Origin: Campylobacteraceae bacterium
Lineage (GTDB): Bacteria; Campylobacterota; Campylobacteria; Campylobacterales; Sulfurospirillaceae
Direction of reading: 5' to 3'
DNA: 14,751 nucleotides
Assembly (NCBI GenBank): GCA_027040375.1
Contig: JALUMJ010000211.1
Location: forward strand, 1,252-16,002
The position numbers and the translations under genes are program-made. Of the stretch, positions 1 through 8,723 are shown piece by piece; within the stretch, counting starts at the first letter, position 1; every line of letters begins with the position of its first letter. The notes beneath the pieces are model-generated. The model saw nothing but the letters and a program-made list of their open reading frames with translations, was not told the origin of the DNA and made no database searches.

Positions 1-56
1 AGGATGCTGACCATTTTTGGCAAGGTCCAAGTATCTGTTTTTATTTTTCTTAAAAA

Positions 57-87
57 AGGGGTCAGGGTTAAACTTTAAACTTTTTTA
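57..87. repeat. Left 31-bp inverted repeat of the RAYT unit
   Basis: This 31-bp stretch is the exact reverse complement of 870-900. Its outer end reads GGGGTCAGGG, followed by TTAAACTTTAAAC and a T-run. The two copies bracket the transposase gene and so mark the probable ends of the mobile unit. From memory, GGGGTCAGG...CCTGACCCC ends occur beside RAYT genes in many bacteria; that recollection is not checked here. Confidence 0.85.
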
Positions 88-116
88 TGTTAAAATTACT
101 CAAATTCAACATAAAA
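83..116 (+). other. Leader hairpin upstream of the transposase start
   Basis: TTTTATGTT at 83-91 can pair with AACATAAAA at 108-116, a 9-bp stem with a 16-nt loop. It starts inside the inner edge of the left inverted repeat and ends just before the AGAGA ribosome-binding region of the transposase. It could limit translation of the transposase or be part of the recognised transposon end. The function is inferred only. Confidence 0.35.
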
Positions 117-124
117 GAGATAAT

Positions 125-889
125 ATGCCAAGAAAAATGAGAGTATCGATTTGTGGGTATCATCATGTTTATAATCGTGGTGTGGCTAAAAATAAGATTT
201 TTCTAAATAGCGATGATAAAGAGAAGTTTTTAGAGTTAATGTCTGATATTTGTGAAAAATATAAGTTCAATATCCACTCTTTTTGTCTTATGGACAACCA
301 CTACCATCTTCTGCTTGAAAATACAAAAGATAATCTTTCAGATGGTATGAGGCAGATAAATGCAAATTATGCAAACTACTTTAATCACAAATACAAAAGA
401 GTAGGGCATCTTTGGCAAGATAGATTTAAATCTTGGTATGTAGCCCATGAAAACTATCTTTTTGCCCTTTTTAAGTATATAGAAACAAACCCAATAAAGG
501 CAAATATCACCAAAAAGATAGGTGAATATAGATATAGTGCGACCTACAGTATCCTAAGAGATGGTGTGCCATTTTTTCTAAGAAACTCTTTTGTTTTAAG
601 AGAATATCATACTCAAGAACTTTTAGATGCACTAAATATCCCTTTAAGTGAGCAGGAATTAAAAAATCTTGAAAAACTCAAAAAGATAAAATACAAATCA
701 AATAATAAAAATCTTGCAAGGCAGAGGATTGGTATGGATAAGATTTTTGTCAATATAAACGATAGGCAAGATAGAAACAAAGCCATACTAAAAGCATATG
801 AAGAGGACTATACCAAAAGTGAGATAGCAAGAAAACTTGATTTAAGCACTACTGCAGTGTGTAAAATCCTAAAAAAGTTTAAAGTTTAA
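125..889 (+). CDS. REP-associated tyrosine transposase (RAYT, Y1/IS200-like)
   Basis: A 254-residue single-strand DNA transposase of the HUH/Y1 superfamily. Near the N-terminus is the family motif HHVYNRG (residues 13-19). The metal-binding HUH pair is H59-Y-H61 in MDNHYHLLLE. GHLWQDRF (94-101) is typical of the family, and the likely catalytic tyrosine is Y118 in YIETNP. The C-terminal 40 residues (TKSEIARKLDLSTTAV) look like a helix-turn-helix, present in some RAYT groups. The ATG at 125 is chosen over an in-frame TTG at 17, because the upstream extension translates the inverted repeat and the ATG follows an AGAGA stretch. The stop codon and the last residues (KKFKV) lie inside the right inverted repeat. 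These enzymes act on palindromic REP-type DNA, and many appear to be domesticated single-copy genes. The gene looks intact. Family assignment is secure; activity is unknown. Confidence 0.9.
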   Translation: MPRKMRVSICGYHHVYNRGVAKNKIFLNSDDKEKFLELMSDICEKYKFNIHSFCLMDNHYHLLLENTKDNLSDGMRQINANYANYFNHKYKRVGHLWQDRFKSWYVAHENYLFALFKYIETNPIKANITKKIGEYRYSATYSILRDGVPFFLRNSFVLREYHTQELLDALNIPLSEQELKNLEKLKKIKYKSNNKNLARQRIGMDKIFVNINDRQDRNKAILKAYEEDYTKSEIARKLDLSTTAVCKILKKFKV

Positions 890-900
890 CCCTGACCCCT
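870..900. repeat. Right 31-bp inverted repeat of the RAYT unit
   Basis: Exact reverse complement of 57-87. It contains the final codons and the TAA of the transposase and ends in CCTGACCCC. The gyrA promoter region begins directly after it. Confidence 0.85.
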
Positions 901-963
901 ATAAATAAGCTAGTATAAATGAAAATTTGTGTAAAATAAAATAAAACAGATGAGAGGAAAAAT
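901..963 (+). promoter_or_regulatory. Probable gyrA promoter region and ribosome-binding site
   Basis: This is the only non-coding DNA in front of gyrA and it starts where the RAYT unit ends. A TATAAAT at 914-920 is a reasonable sigma-70 -10 box of the type used in this phylum, where a clear -35 box is usually absent. GAGAGGA about 6 nt before the ATG is a good Shine-Dalgarno site. If the RAYT unit inserted here, it may have displaced the original upstream promoter. The exact start of transcription cannot be seen. Confidence 0.35.
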
Positions 964-3447
964 ATGGGAAATATTTTTGACAGCAATCAAGATATCAAAG
1001 AAATCAATATAGAGGATTCTATAAAGACTAGTTATCTTGATTATTCCATGAGTGTAATCATCGGGCGAGCGCTTCCTGATGCTAGAGATGGGCTGAAGCC
1101 AGTTCATAGAAGAATCTTGTATGCTATGAATGACCTTAGTATTAGTTCTCGTAGCCCTTATAAAAAATCAGCTCGTATAGTTGGTGATGTTATAGGTAAG
1201 TACCATCCTCACGGGGATACTGCTGTTTATGATGCCTTGGTTCGTATGGCTCAACCATTTTCTATGAGGATTCCATCAGTCGATGGACAAGGAAACTTTG
1301 GCTCAATAGATGGCGATAATGCAGCTGCTATGCGATATACTGAAGCTAGGATGACACCACTCTCTGAAGAGTTATTGAAAGATTTAGATAAAGACACAGT
1401 TGACTTTATCGCAAACTATGATGATAGTATGAAAGAGCCCGATGTTCTTCCAAGTCGTGTTCCAAACTTGTTATTAAATGGCTCAAGCGGTATCGCAGTT
1501 GGTATGGCTACAAATATACCTCCTCATTGTCTTGATGAGTTGATAGATGCCCTGCTATTGCTTATAGATAACCCTGAAGCTACTCTTGTAGAGATAATGG
1601 AGTTTATAAAAGGACCAGATTTTCCAACAAGAGGTATAATCTTTGGAAAACAAGGTATCTTGGATGCTTATAAAACAGGAAGAGGTCGTATAAAGATAAG
1701 AGCCAAAGTTCATATAGAGAAAAAAGGCAATAAAGATGTAATCGTAATCGATGAACTTCCATATCAAGCAAACAAATCAAGGCTAATCGAGCAAATAGTG
1801 GCACTTGTAAAAGATAAGCAAGTCGAAGGTATCAGCGAGATAAGAGATGAAAGTGATAGAGATGGTATAAGAGTTGTGATTGAACTCAAAAGAGATGCAA
1901 TGAATGAGATAGTTTTAAATAATCTCTATAAGTCAACAGCTCTTGAAGTAACATTTGGTGTGATTTTGTTGGCAATTGAAAATAAAGAGCCAAAGGTATT
2001 TACTCTTATAGAATTGCTTCAACTTTTCTTGAAACATAGAAAAACAGTAATCATCAGAAGAACTATATTTGAACTTGAAAAAGCAAAAGCTAGAGCTCAT
2101 ATCTTAGAGGGTTTAAAAATTGCACTTGACAATATAGATGATGTAATTAAGCTTATAAAAGCGAGTGCTGATGCCAAAGAAGCAAAAGCAGGGTTGGTTA
2201 GCAAGTTTGGATTGAGTGAGATTCAAGCGAGTGCGATTTTGGACATGAAACTCCAAAGATTGACTGGACTTGAGCGAGAAAAGATAGATAATGAATTAGC
2301 AATTTTGATGAAAGAAATGGCACGATTAAATACTATACTTAAGAGCGAAGAAAAACTAAATGAACTTATCAAAACAGAGTTAATAGAGATAAAAGATAAA
2401 TTCAAATCACCTCGTATCACAGATATTGAAGATAATTATGATGACATAGATATAGAAGATTTGATTCCAAATGAGCCGATGGTTGTGACCATTACTCACA
2501 GAGGTTACATCAAAAGAGTTCCGCTAAAATCATATGAAAAACAAAAAAGAGGTGGAAAAGGCAAAACTGCACTTACTACTTATGATGATGATTTTATAGA
2601 AAATTTCTTTGTTTCAAATACGCATGATACTCTCATGTTTGTAACTGATAAAGGACAATTGTATTGGTTAAAAGTATATAGAATACCAGAGGGAAGTAGA
2701 ACTGCAAAAGGAAAAGCAGTAGTAAATCTCATCCAATTAAAACCAGATGAAAAGATTATGGAGATAATCCCAACTACTGACTTTAGCGTAGATAAATCAT
2801 TGGCATTTTTTACAAGAAATGGTATAGTTAAAAGAACAAATCTAGCGGAATTTAAGAACATAAGATCTGTGGGCGTTAGAGCAATCACACTTGATGACAA
2901 TGACGAACTTGTAACTGCAAAAATAGCAACACAAGATGTTCAAAACCTTTTTATAGTAACCAAAAAAGGTATGTGTATAAGATTTAATGTTGATGATACT
3001 AGAGAGCTTGGTAGAACTGCTAGAGGAGTTGCTGGTATTAGATTTAAAGAAGATGGCGATGAGGTTGTTGGAGCTACTGTAATACTAAATGATGAAGAAG
3101 AGCTTCTTACAGTTAGTGAAAAAGGTATAGGCAAAAGAACAACTGCTGCAGAATATAGACTCCAAAAAAGAGGCGGTAAAGGTGTAATCGCTATGAAATT
3201 GACTGCAAAAACTAAAGATTTAGTCGGAGTTGCCATAGTTGATGAAAACAAAGATTTGATGGCTCTTGGAAGTAGTGGAAAGATGATAAGAGTTGATATG
3301 CAAACTATAAGAAAAGCAGGAAGAAATACAAGTGGCGTTAAAGTTGTTAGTGTTTCGGGCGATGATATAGTAGCGAGTATCGCAAGATGTCCAAAAAAAG
3401 AGCCTGAAGAGATTGATGTTTTAGGTGATGAAGGCATTTTGGAATAG
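964..3447 (+). CDS. gyrA: DNA gyrase subunit A
   Basis: GyrA, 827 residues, the DNA-breaking and rejoining subunit of gyrase, which with GyrB introduces negative supercoils using ATP. The N-terminal breakage-reunion domain shows [23 protein letters not shown] (residues 28-50, quoted in part as its hallmark) and the catalytic tyrosine Y125 in [10 protein letters not shown]. The quinolone-resistance region has Thr86 and Asp90, the residues found in quinolone-susceptible Campylobacter and with the same numbering. The C-terminal DNA-wrapping beta-pinwheel carries the GyrA box QKRGGKG at 527-533, which separates gyrase from topoisomerase IV, and a second copy at 734-740. The protein ends in an acidic tail. 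It is slightly shorter than the E. coli (875) and C. jejuni (863) proteins. It is the first gene of the long plus-strand run; the next reading frames start within 10-41 nt. Confidence 0.98.
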   Translation: MGNIFDSNQDIKEINIEDSIKTSYLDYSMSVIIGRALPDARDGLKPVHRRILYAMNDLSISSRSPYKKSARIVGDVIGKYHPHGDTAVYDALVRMAQPFSMRIPSVDGQGNFGSIDGDNAAAMRYTEARMTPLSEELLKDLDKDTVDFIANYDDSMKEPDVLPSRVPNLLLNGSSGIAVGMATNIPPHCLDELIDALLLLIDNPEATLVEIMEFIKGPDFPTRGIIFGKQGILDAYKTGRGRIKIRAKVHIEKKGNKDVIVIDELPYQANKSRLIEQIVALVKDKQVEGISEIRDESDRDGIRVVIELKRDAMNEIVLNNLYKSTALEVTFGVILLAIENKEPKVFTLIELLQLFLKHRKTVIIRRTIFELEKAKARAHILEGLKIALDNIDDVIKLIKASADAKEAKAGLVSKFGLSEIQASAILDMKLQRLTGLEREKIDNELAILMKEMARLNTILKSEEKLNELIKTELIEIKDKFKSPRITDIEDNYDDIDIEDLIPNEPMVVTITHRGYIKRVPLKSYEKQKRGGKGKTALTTYDDDFIENFFVSNTHDTLMFVTDKGQLYWLKVYRIPEGSRTAKGKAVVNLIQLKPDEKIMEIIPTTDFSVDKSLAFFTRNGIVKRTNLAEFKNIRSVGVRAITLDDNDELVTAKIATQDVQNLFIVTKKGMCIRFNVDDTRELGRTARGVAGIRFKEDGDEVVGATVILNDEEELLTVSEKGIGKRTTAAEYRLQKRGGKGVIAMKLTAKTKDLVGVAIVDENKDLMALGSSGKMIRVDMQTIRKAGRNTSGVKVVSVSGDDIVASIARCPKKEPEEIDVLGDEGILE

Positions 3448-3456
3448 GAGTTGCTT

Positions 3457-3495
3457 ATGTTTTTAAAATTTATCACAAAGGTATGCTATGAGTAA
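3457..3495 (+). CDS. Possible 12-codon leader ORF overlapping the flgP start
   Basis: The frame reads MFLKFITKVCYE and then stops. An AGGAG sits 6 nt before its ATG, a stronger ribosome-binding site than the AAAGG serving flgP. Its stop codon overlaps the first codons of flgP by 8 nt in another frame, an arrangement that would allow translational coupling from gyrA into flgP. It may equally be a chance frame that simply keeps ribosomes moving across the junction. No homology can be judged at this length. Confidence 0.3.
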   Translation: MFLKFITKVCYE

Positions 3496-4000
3496 GTTTA
3501 TAGTTTTAGTAATTTCAAGTTTTACAGCGTTGATCGTCTTGTCTGGTTGCAATGGTATGAATTCTAAACCAGCACCAAGAAAAGTCACAGTTGTAAAGCA
3601 AACAATTATACAAAAAGCAAGTGCAAAAGATATAGCCAAGGTTATAAGAGATGAAAAACTTGCACAGGTGAGCAATATGCCTGAAAAAGATTTTGTAGTT
3701 TATGGTGAAGGAATCGCACCTATGGACACAGTTTCTCCAGCACAAGCCACAGCTTTAGCTAAAAGAGCAGCTGTTATAGATGCTTATCGTCAACTTGGAG
3801 AAAAACTCTTTGGAGTCAGAGTAAATGCAAAAGAGACAGTAAAAGATGCAGCTCTTAAGGATTCTAGAATAGTAACTCAAGTAAATGGTTTGATTAAAAA
3901 TGCAAATATTACTGAAAATTCTTATAAGGATGGGCTATATACTGTAAGAATGGAGCTTAAGATGAGTGGAGCTAGGTGGAAAGAAATCTTCTCTTATTAG
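3488..4000 (+). CDS. flgP: Flagellar basal-disk lipoprotein FlgP (LPP20 family)
   Basis: A 170-residue outer-membrane lipoprotein. The N-terminus is a lipoprotein signal peptide with lipobox LSGC (residues 18-21), so Cys21 would be lipidated. The C-terminal part (about 55-170; YGEGIAP, ALAKRAAVIDAYRQLGEKL, YTVRMELKMSG) is an LPP20-type domain. In C. jejuni the protein in this exact gene position (Cj1026c) is FlgP, which forms the basal disk around the flagellar motor and is needed for motility; length matches (about 171). Start at ATG 3488 has AAAGG 6 nt upstream. The gene follows gyrA and overlaps flgQ by 25 nt. The LPP20 family is broad, so the name rests on both sequence and synteny. Confidence 0.85.
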   Translation: MSKFIVLVISSFTALIVLSGCNGMNSKPAPRKVTVVKQTIIQKASAKDIAKVIRDEKLAQVSNMPEKDFVVYGEGIAPMDTVSPAQATALAKRAAVIDAYRQLGEKLFGVRVNAKETVKDAALKDSRIVTQVNGLIKNANITENSYKDGLYTVRMELKMSGARWKEIFSY

Positions 4001-4365
4001 TTTTATTATTAAGTAATTTAATATCAAGTGGCACTTTTTGGTTTTCATACAGAAGTGTCACTTCCAAAAAAGCACTTATATATGAGCAGAAAAATATCGC
4101 TCCTCTTGTTGTTTCATATGTTGGAAAAATAGCTTCTACATGTAAGGTAAAAGTATCTAAAGAAAGATACAACTCTATACTAACACGCTTAAATAAAAAT
4201 TTCTTTAAAATCCTACCATGCTTCTATGGCGTTGGTTCACAAATTACTTCACAGAGTACTAGTGCGCTTAAAGATGTTGATGATGTTGTGGAACTAATAA
4301 TAGTGCCTACTAGGTTTATAGTAGATTTTAAAGATGATTTTGCTAATATAACAATCTTAAAATAA
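3976..4365 (+). CDS. flgQ: Flagellar protein FlgQ
   Basis: A 129-residue protein starting with GTG inside the end of flgP (25-nt overlap). The first 25 residues (MERNLLLLVLLLSNLISS...) form a leucine-rich export signal or membrane anchor; the rest is mixed alpha/beta with two cysteines (in STCKVK and LPCFYG) and no motif I recognise. The GTG is the only plausible start, because the hydrophobic segment that follows has no in-frame ATG, GTG or TTG near its beginning. The identification rests on position: in C. jejuni the gene between flgP and flgR (Cj1025c) is flgQ, whose product is needed for FlgP stability or location and for motility. Sequence similarity could not be tested here. Confidence 0.72.
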   Translation: MERNLLLLVLLLSNLISSGTFWFSYRSVTSKKALIYEQKNIAPLVVSYVGKIASTCKVKVSKERYNSILTRLNKNFFKILPCFYGVGSQITSQSTSALKDVDDVVELIIVPTRFIVDFKDDFANITILK

Positions 4366-4378
4366 TATTGGGAACATC

Positions 4379-5674
4379 ATGCAAATAGCAATCGTAGAAG
4401 ACGATATAAATATGAGAAAATCACTAGAGCTTGCATTGGGTGAGTATGATGAGTTTGATGTCGTATGCTATAAGAATGCTATAGAAGCATTAAAAAAGAT
4501 AAAAGATGATGTTGATTTGGTTATAACAGATATCAATATGCCTGGAATGGATGGTATAGAATTTGTAAAAAAATTAGACAATAGATTTGATATTATAGTT
4601 ATAACTGGAAATGCAACGCTAAATCGCGCTATTGAATCAGTTAGGCTTGGAGTAAAGGATTTTTTGACAAAGCCTTTTGAAGTTGATACTTTGGTTGATG
4701 CTATAAAAAGAAATGCAAAGATTAGAAAAAAGATACCAAAAAAGACAGAAGCCAAAAAAAATGAAAATAGAAATTTTCTAGGCACTTCAAAAGAACTAGA
4801 AGCATCTTTAAATTTAGCGAAAAAAGTTGCTAAAACAGATGCTAGCGTTTTGCTACTAGGACAAAGTGGAGTTGGAAAAGAGTTGTTTGCTCATTATATA
4901 CATGAAAATTCTAGCAGGGCTAAAAATTCTTTTGTAGCTATTAATATGGCAGCAATTCCTGAAAATTTACTCGAGAGTGAACTGTTTGGGTATGTAAAAG
5001 GCGCTTTTACAGATGCCGTGCATGATAAAAAAGGGTATTTTGAATTAGCTGAGCGTGGCACTATATTTTTAGATGAGATAGCAGAGATGTCAGTGGCACT
5101 TCAAAGCAAATTGCTCAGAGTTTTACAAGAGCGAGTAGTTTACAGAGTAGGAGGTTTGAAGCCAATAAAAATAGATGTGAGGATAATCTCAGCGACAAAT
5201 GTAAACATAATAGATACTATTGAGCAAGGAAATTTTAGAGAAGATTTGTACTTCAGATTAAATACGATTCCGATAAAAATCGCACCTTTGAAGCACAGAA
5301 AAGATGAGATTATGCAAATCGCAGAAAAAACGCTCGAAGATGTTACGCGCAGATATGACTTAAGTCGTAAAATTTTTTCTGATGTTGCAAAAGTTGCATT
5401 GCTTAATTATGAGTGGCCTGGAAATATAAGAGAGCTTATATCTGTGGTGGAGAGAGCTGCGATACTAAGTGACGATGAAGCTATAAGTGTGGATGATCTG
5501 TTTTTAGATAGTAGAAGTAGCACAAAAAATATAAAAAATATGGAAAAAGAGTTGATAAAAGAGGTGCTTATAAGCGTCAAATATGATTTGCTTGAAGCTA
5601 GAGAGATATTAGGAATAAGTGAAAAAGCCCTGATGGGTAAAATTAATAAATACAATTTAGAGGTAAAAAAATGA
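4379..5674 (+). CDS. flgR: Sigma-54-dependent flagellar response regulator FlgR
   Basis: A 431-residue NtrC-type activator. The receiver domain (1-115) has acidic residues E7, D8 and D9, the phosphorylation site D51 in VITDINMPGMDG, and K98 in FLTKPF. The central AAA+ domain (about 130-360) has Walker A GQSGVGKE (161-168), Walker B GTIFLDE (227-233), and FREDLYFRLN further on. The sigma-54 contact loop reads GAFTDA (208-213), not the canonical GAFTGA. The C-terminus (about 385-431; AREILGISEKALMGKINKYNL) looks like a Fis-type helix-turn-helix, although without the usual basic residues. In C. jejuni, FlgR is phosphorylated by the kinase FlgS and drives sigma-54 rod and hook genes; no kinase gene is in this window. 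It starts 13 nt after flgQ and overlaps asd by 4 nt. Confidence 0.9.
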   Translation: MQIAIVEDDINMRKSLELALGEYDEFDVVCYKNAIEALKKIKDDVDLVITDINMPGMDGIEFVKKLDNRFDIIVITGNATLNRAIESVRLGVKDFLTKPFEVDTLVDAIKRNAKIRKKIPKKTEAKKNENRNFLGTSKELEASLNLAKKVAKTDASVLLLGQSGVGKELFAHYIHENSSRAKNSFVAINMAAIPENLLESELFGYVKGAFTDAVHDKKGYFELAERGTIFLDEIAEMSVALQSKLLRVLQERVVYRVGGLKPIKIDVRIISATNVNIIDTIEQGNFREDLYFRLNTIPIKIAPLKHRKDEIMQIAEKTLEDVTRRYDLSRKIFSDVAKVALLNYEWPGNIRELISVVERAAILSDDEAISVDDLFLDSRSSTKNIKNMEKELIKEVLISVKYDLLEAREILGISEKALMGKINKYNLEVKK

Positions 5675-6699
5675 GAAAATACAATGTAGCCATAGCAGGT
5701 GCTACAGGAGCAGTAGGCGAAGAGTTGTGTAGAGTTTTGGAAGATTTGGATTTTCCAGTTGGAAATCTTTTTCCACTAGCTAGTGCAAAAAGTGTAGGTT
5801 TAGAAGTTGAATATAAAAAGAAATACTACAAAGTGCTTGAATTGACCCAAACTGTTTTTGAAGAAAATGAGATTGATATAGCCTTTTTTAGTGCTGGAGG
5901 AAGCGTTTCAGCAAACTTTGCTCCATTTGCAGCCGAAGCTGGTGCAGTAGTGATTGACAATACTAGTCATTTTAGGATGGATGCAGATGTACCTTTGGTG
6001 GTGCCAGAGTGCAATCCAAACGATATAGCTACTTGGAGAAACAGAGGGATTATCGCAAATCCAAATTGCTCTACTATACAAATGGTGCAAATTTTAAAAC
6101 CACTTGATGATGCATTTGATATCAAAAGAGTAGATGTGAGTACTTACCAAGCAGTAAGCGGAGCAGGAAAAGAGGGCATGAAAGAGCTTGTTACCCAAAT
6201 GCAAGACTTTTTTGCATTTAAATTAGATGATAGCAAAGTTGAAAAATTTCAACATCAAATCGCATTAAATGTCATACCTCATATCGATGTATTTGGAGAT
6301 AATGACTATACAAAAGAAGAGATGAAGATGATAAATGAAACTCAAAAAATTCTTCATAAAGATATAGAGGTGAGTGCCACTTGTGTGAGAGTGCCGATTT
6401 TGAGAAGCCATAGTGAAGATATTACTATTCATTTTAATCAAAGTGTAGATGCAGACAAAGCAAGAGAAATACTAAGAAGCTCACCTAGCTTAGTAGTGGT
6501 GGATGACCCAAGTAAAAACGAATACCCAATGCCTATAATCTCAACTGATACAGATGAGACTTATGTTGGTAGAATCAGAAAAGATTTATATAGAGATAAT
6601 GTTTTGCATCTTTGGTGCTGTGCTGATCAGATAAGAGTTGGTGCTGCTACAAATGCTGTAAGAATTGCTAAAAAATGGATAGAGATAGAAGAAAATTAA
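5671..6699 (+). CDS. asd: Aspartate-semialdehyde dehydrogenase
   Basis: A 342-residue cytoplasmic enzyme that reduces L-aspartyl-4-phosphate to aspartate semialdehyde with NADPH, the branch-point step for lysine, diaminopimelate, methionine and threonine. The nucleotide-binding loop is GATGAVGEE near residue 10. The catalytic cysteine is C133 in NPNCSTIQM. The substrate-binding arginine and the catalytic histidine fit R240 and H247 in RVPILRSHSEDI. Length and motifs are those of the short bacterial Asd group. The ATG overlaps the flgR stop (ATGA), indicating coupled translation; asd directly after flgR is also the C. jejuni order. Confidence 0.96.
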   Translation: MRKYNVAIAGATGAVGEELCRVLEDLDFPVGNLFPLASAKSVGLEVEYKKKYYKVLELTQTVFEENEIDIAFFSAGGSVSANFAPFAAEAGAVVIDNTSHFRMDADVPLVVPECNPNDIATWRNRGIIANPNCSTIQMVQILKPLDDAFDIKRVDVSTYQAVSGAGKEGMKELVTQMQDFFAFKLDDSKVEKFQHQIALNVIPHIDVFGDNDYTKEEMKMINETQKILHKDIEVSATCVRVPILRSHSEDITIHFNQSVDADKAREILRSSPSLVVVDDPSKNEYPMPIISTDTDETYVGRIRKDLYRDNVLHLWCCADQIRVGAATNAVRIAKKWIEIEEN

Positions 6700-6719
6700 T
6701 ATAATAGGAAAACACAATT

Positions 6720-7751
6720 ATGAGTAAGATTTTTTTAGATGCATGCAGAGGTAAGAAAACTCCATACACTCCAGTTTGGATGATGAGACAAGCAGGTAGA
6801 TACTTGCCTGAGTACATGGAAGTAAGAGCAAAAGCAGGCGATTTTTTATCTCTTTGCAAAGACCCTCAAAAAGCTTGCGAAGTATCTCTTCAGCCTGTTG
6901 ATATTGTAGGCGTTGATGCAGCTATTATGTTTAGCGATATATTGGTTGTGCCTCTTGAAATGGGAATGGAATTAAAATTTGTAAAAGGCGAGGGCCCTGT
7001 ATTTGGTAATCCTATCACTTGCTTAGAAGATGTAGAAAAACTAGATGTACAAAAAGCAGCTGAAAATCTAAAATATGTATATGAAACTATAAAACTAATC
7101 AGAGGAAAGCTAGCAGCAGATAAAGCATTGATTGGTTTTTGTGGAGCTCCTTGGACACTAGCTACTTATATGATAGAAGGGCAAGGTACCAAAACATACG
7201 CAAAAGTTAAAAAACTTATATATACTCAACCAGAATTGATGCATGCGCTACTGAAAAAGACTACCCAAGCGTTGCAACTGTATATGAAAAATCAAATCGA
7301 AAGTGGAATTGATGTTGCTATGGTGTTTGACTCTTGGGCAGCTGCTCTTGAGGAGAGTGTTTATTTTGAGTTTAGCTGGAACTATATAAAAGAGTTGGTT
7401 AATTTCTTAAAATCAAACTATCCTGATACTCCGATAATCGTATTTCCTAAAGGGATTAGTGGTTATTTGGATAAAATAGATGGAGATTTTGATGTATTTG
7501 GAGTTGATTGGTCAACACCTATGGAGTTAGCTAAAGAAAAATTGGGCGAAAAATATGTCTTGCAGGGAAATATGGAACCAACAAGATTATATAGTAAAAG
7601 TGCCATAGATGAAGGCATCGACAAAGTTGTTAAAGTGATGAAAAATGAAAGACATATTTTCAATCTAGGTCATGGGATATTGCCTGATGTTCCTGTTGAG
7701 AATGCAAAATACTTTATAAAATCGGTACAGGAAAAAACAAAAAACTTATGA
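6720..7751 (+). CDS. hemE: Uroporphyrinogen decarboxylase
   Basis: A 343-residue cytoplasmic enzyme that removes four acetate carboxyl groups from uroporphyrinogen III to give coproporphyrinogen III in haem synthesis. The first family signature is [15 protein letters not shown] (about residues 18-32) with R23 and R27; the second is [16 protein letters not shown] (about 139-154). The essential aspartate is D73 in IMFSDILV. The C-terminal [12 protein letters not shown] is also typical. Length is normal. It starts 20 nt after asd with an AGGA about 11 nt before the ATG, and its stop overlaps the next start by 4 nt. Confidence 0.97.
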   Translation: MSKIFLDACRGKKTPYTPVWMMRQAGRYLPEYMEVRAKAGDFLSLCKDPQKACEVSLQPVDIVGVDAAIMFSDILVVPLEMGMELKFVKGEGPVFGNPITCLEDVEKLDVQKAAENLKYVYETIKLIRGKLAADKALIGFCGAPWTLATYMIEGQGTKTYAKVKKLIYTQPELMHALLKKTTQALQLYMKNQIESGIDVAMVFDSWAAALEESVYFEFSWNYIKELVNFLKSNYPDTPIIVFPKGISGYLDKIDGDFDVFGVDWSTPMELAKEKLGEKYVLQGNMEPTRLYSKSAIDEGIDKVVKVMKNERHIFNLGHGILPDVPVENAKYFIKSVQEKTKNL

Positions 7752-8662
7752 GTGAGATAATATTTGGACCAGTTAATTCAAGAAGATTTGGTAAATCTTT
7801 AGGGATTGACTTGAGTCCAGCACTAAAACAGTGCAATTTTGATTGTGTTTATTGTGAATTAAAAGGTGCAAAACCGATTAAAGAGATGAGTGAAGTAGTA
7901 CTTGTTAGAGAAATTATAACGAGCCTAAAAAAAGCGCTAATCAAATATAGTGATATAGATGTCATCACTCTTACTGCAAATGGCGAACCAACGCTTTATC
8001 CAAATTTGCGAGAATTGGTTGACGAGATAAATAAGATAAAAGGCGCTCACAAGCTCTTAATACTAAGTAATGGTGCAAGCATAGTTAATCCAAAAATGCA
8101 AAATATCTTATCAAAGATTGATATAGTAAAACTTTCACTTGATTGTGCAACACAAAAGTGCTTTAAGAAGATAGATAGACCATACAGCCAGATAGATATC
8201 TATAAAATCATAGAGTCGATGAAGAAGTTTAGAAAACTTTATAAAGGCTCTTTTGTGATTGAAATCCTTGTGGTCGAAGGGATTAATGATAAAATACAAG
8301 AGTTTGAAAAACTGGGCGATGCGCTAAAAGAAATCAAGCCAGATAGAGTTGATATAAGTACCATTGATAGACCGCCAGCTTATAAAGTCAATATGGTTAG
8401 CACTGATAGATTAAAGGAGCTTTCCTTGTGTCTAAAAGACTTACATGTAAGCATTGCTTATAGAAAAGACTATAAAGGCAAAAAAAATAGTTTTAATGAT
8501 TCGCAGATTTTAAATCTTATATCTAAAAGACCACAAAGCAGTGAAGATATAAATTTGAGTTTTGATGATGATTCTAAAAAAAGATTTGAAATACTACTTG
8601 AAAAAAAGTTGATACACGAAGAAAGTATCGCTGGAACAATATTTTATATATTGCCATCCTAG
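7748..8662 (+). CDS. Radical SAM protein (COG0731-like)
   Basis: A 304-residue radical S-adenosylmethionine enzyme. The iron-sulfur site is C29-N-F-D-C33-V-Y-C36, the CxxxCxxC motif with aromatic Y35. The preceding [15 protein letters not shown] is characteristic of the group often annotated as Fe-S oxidoreductase or COG0731 (wyosine-synthetase-like). [13 protein letters not shown] matches the SAM-binding GGEP-type strand. The last 60 residues look like a small winged-helix-type domain, possibly for substrate or nucleic-acid binding. Substrate is unknown; the COG0731 label does not prove a tRNA role in bacteria. It is translationally coupled to hemE (ATGA overlap). The last three codons and the TAG (8651-8662) lie inside the left outer repeat of the palindromic element that follows, so the native C-terminus may have been altered by that element. 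Confidence 0.85.
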   Translation: MSEIIFGPVNSRRFGKSLGIDLSPALKQCNFDCVYCELKGAKPIKEMSEVVLVREIITSLKKALIKYSDIDVITLTANGEPTLYPNLRELVDEINKIKGAHKLLILSNGASIVNPKMQNILSKIDIVKLSLDCATQKCFKKIDRPYSQIDIYKIIESMKKFRKLYKGSFVIEILVVEGINDKIQEFEKLGDALKEIKPDRVDISTIDRPPAYKVNMVSTDRLKELSLCLKDLHVSIAYRKDYKGKKNSFNDSQILNLISKRPQSSEDINLSFDDDSKKRFEILLEKKLIHEESIAGTIFYILPS

Positions 8663-8723
8663 ACCAAACTTAAGCATACCAGCGATGAGAAAAAAGTGCA
8701 ATTGCGAGGCAGAAAGTCGCAGG

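Noticed and set aside
3..53. An open frame at the left edge reading DADHFWQGPSICFYFS and then stop, possibly the 3' end of an upstream gene.
   Set aside because: Only 16 codons are visible, I do not recognise the sequence, and the opposite strand is also open here; not enough to call a gene.
17..124. N-terminal extension of the transposase from a TTG at 17.
   Set aside because: The extension runs through the inverted repeat and has no family similarity; the ATG at 125 gives the usual RAYT start.
2940..3476. 178-codon minus-strand frame across the 3' end of gyrA.
   Set aside because: It lies antisense to the conserved GyrA C-terminal domain, with low-complexity Ser/Leu/Pro composition typical of a shadow frame.
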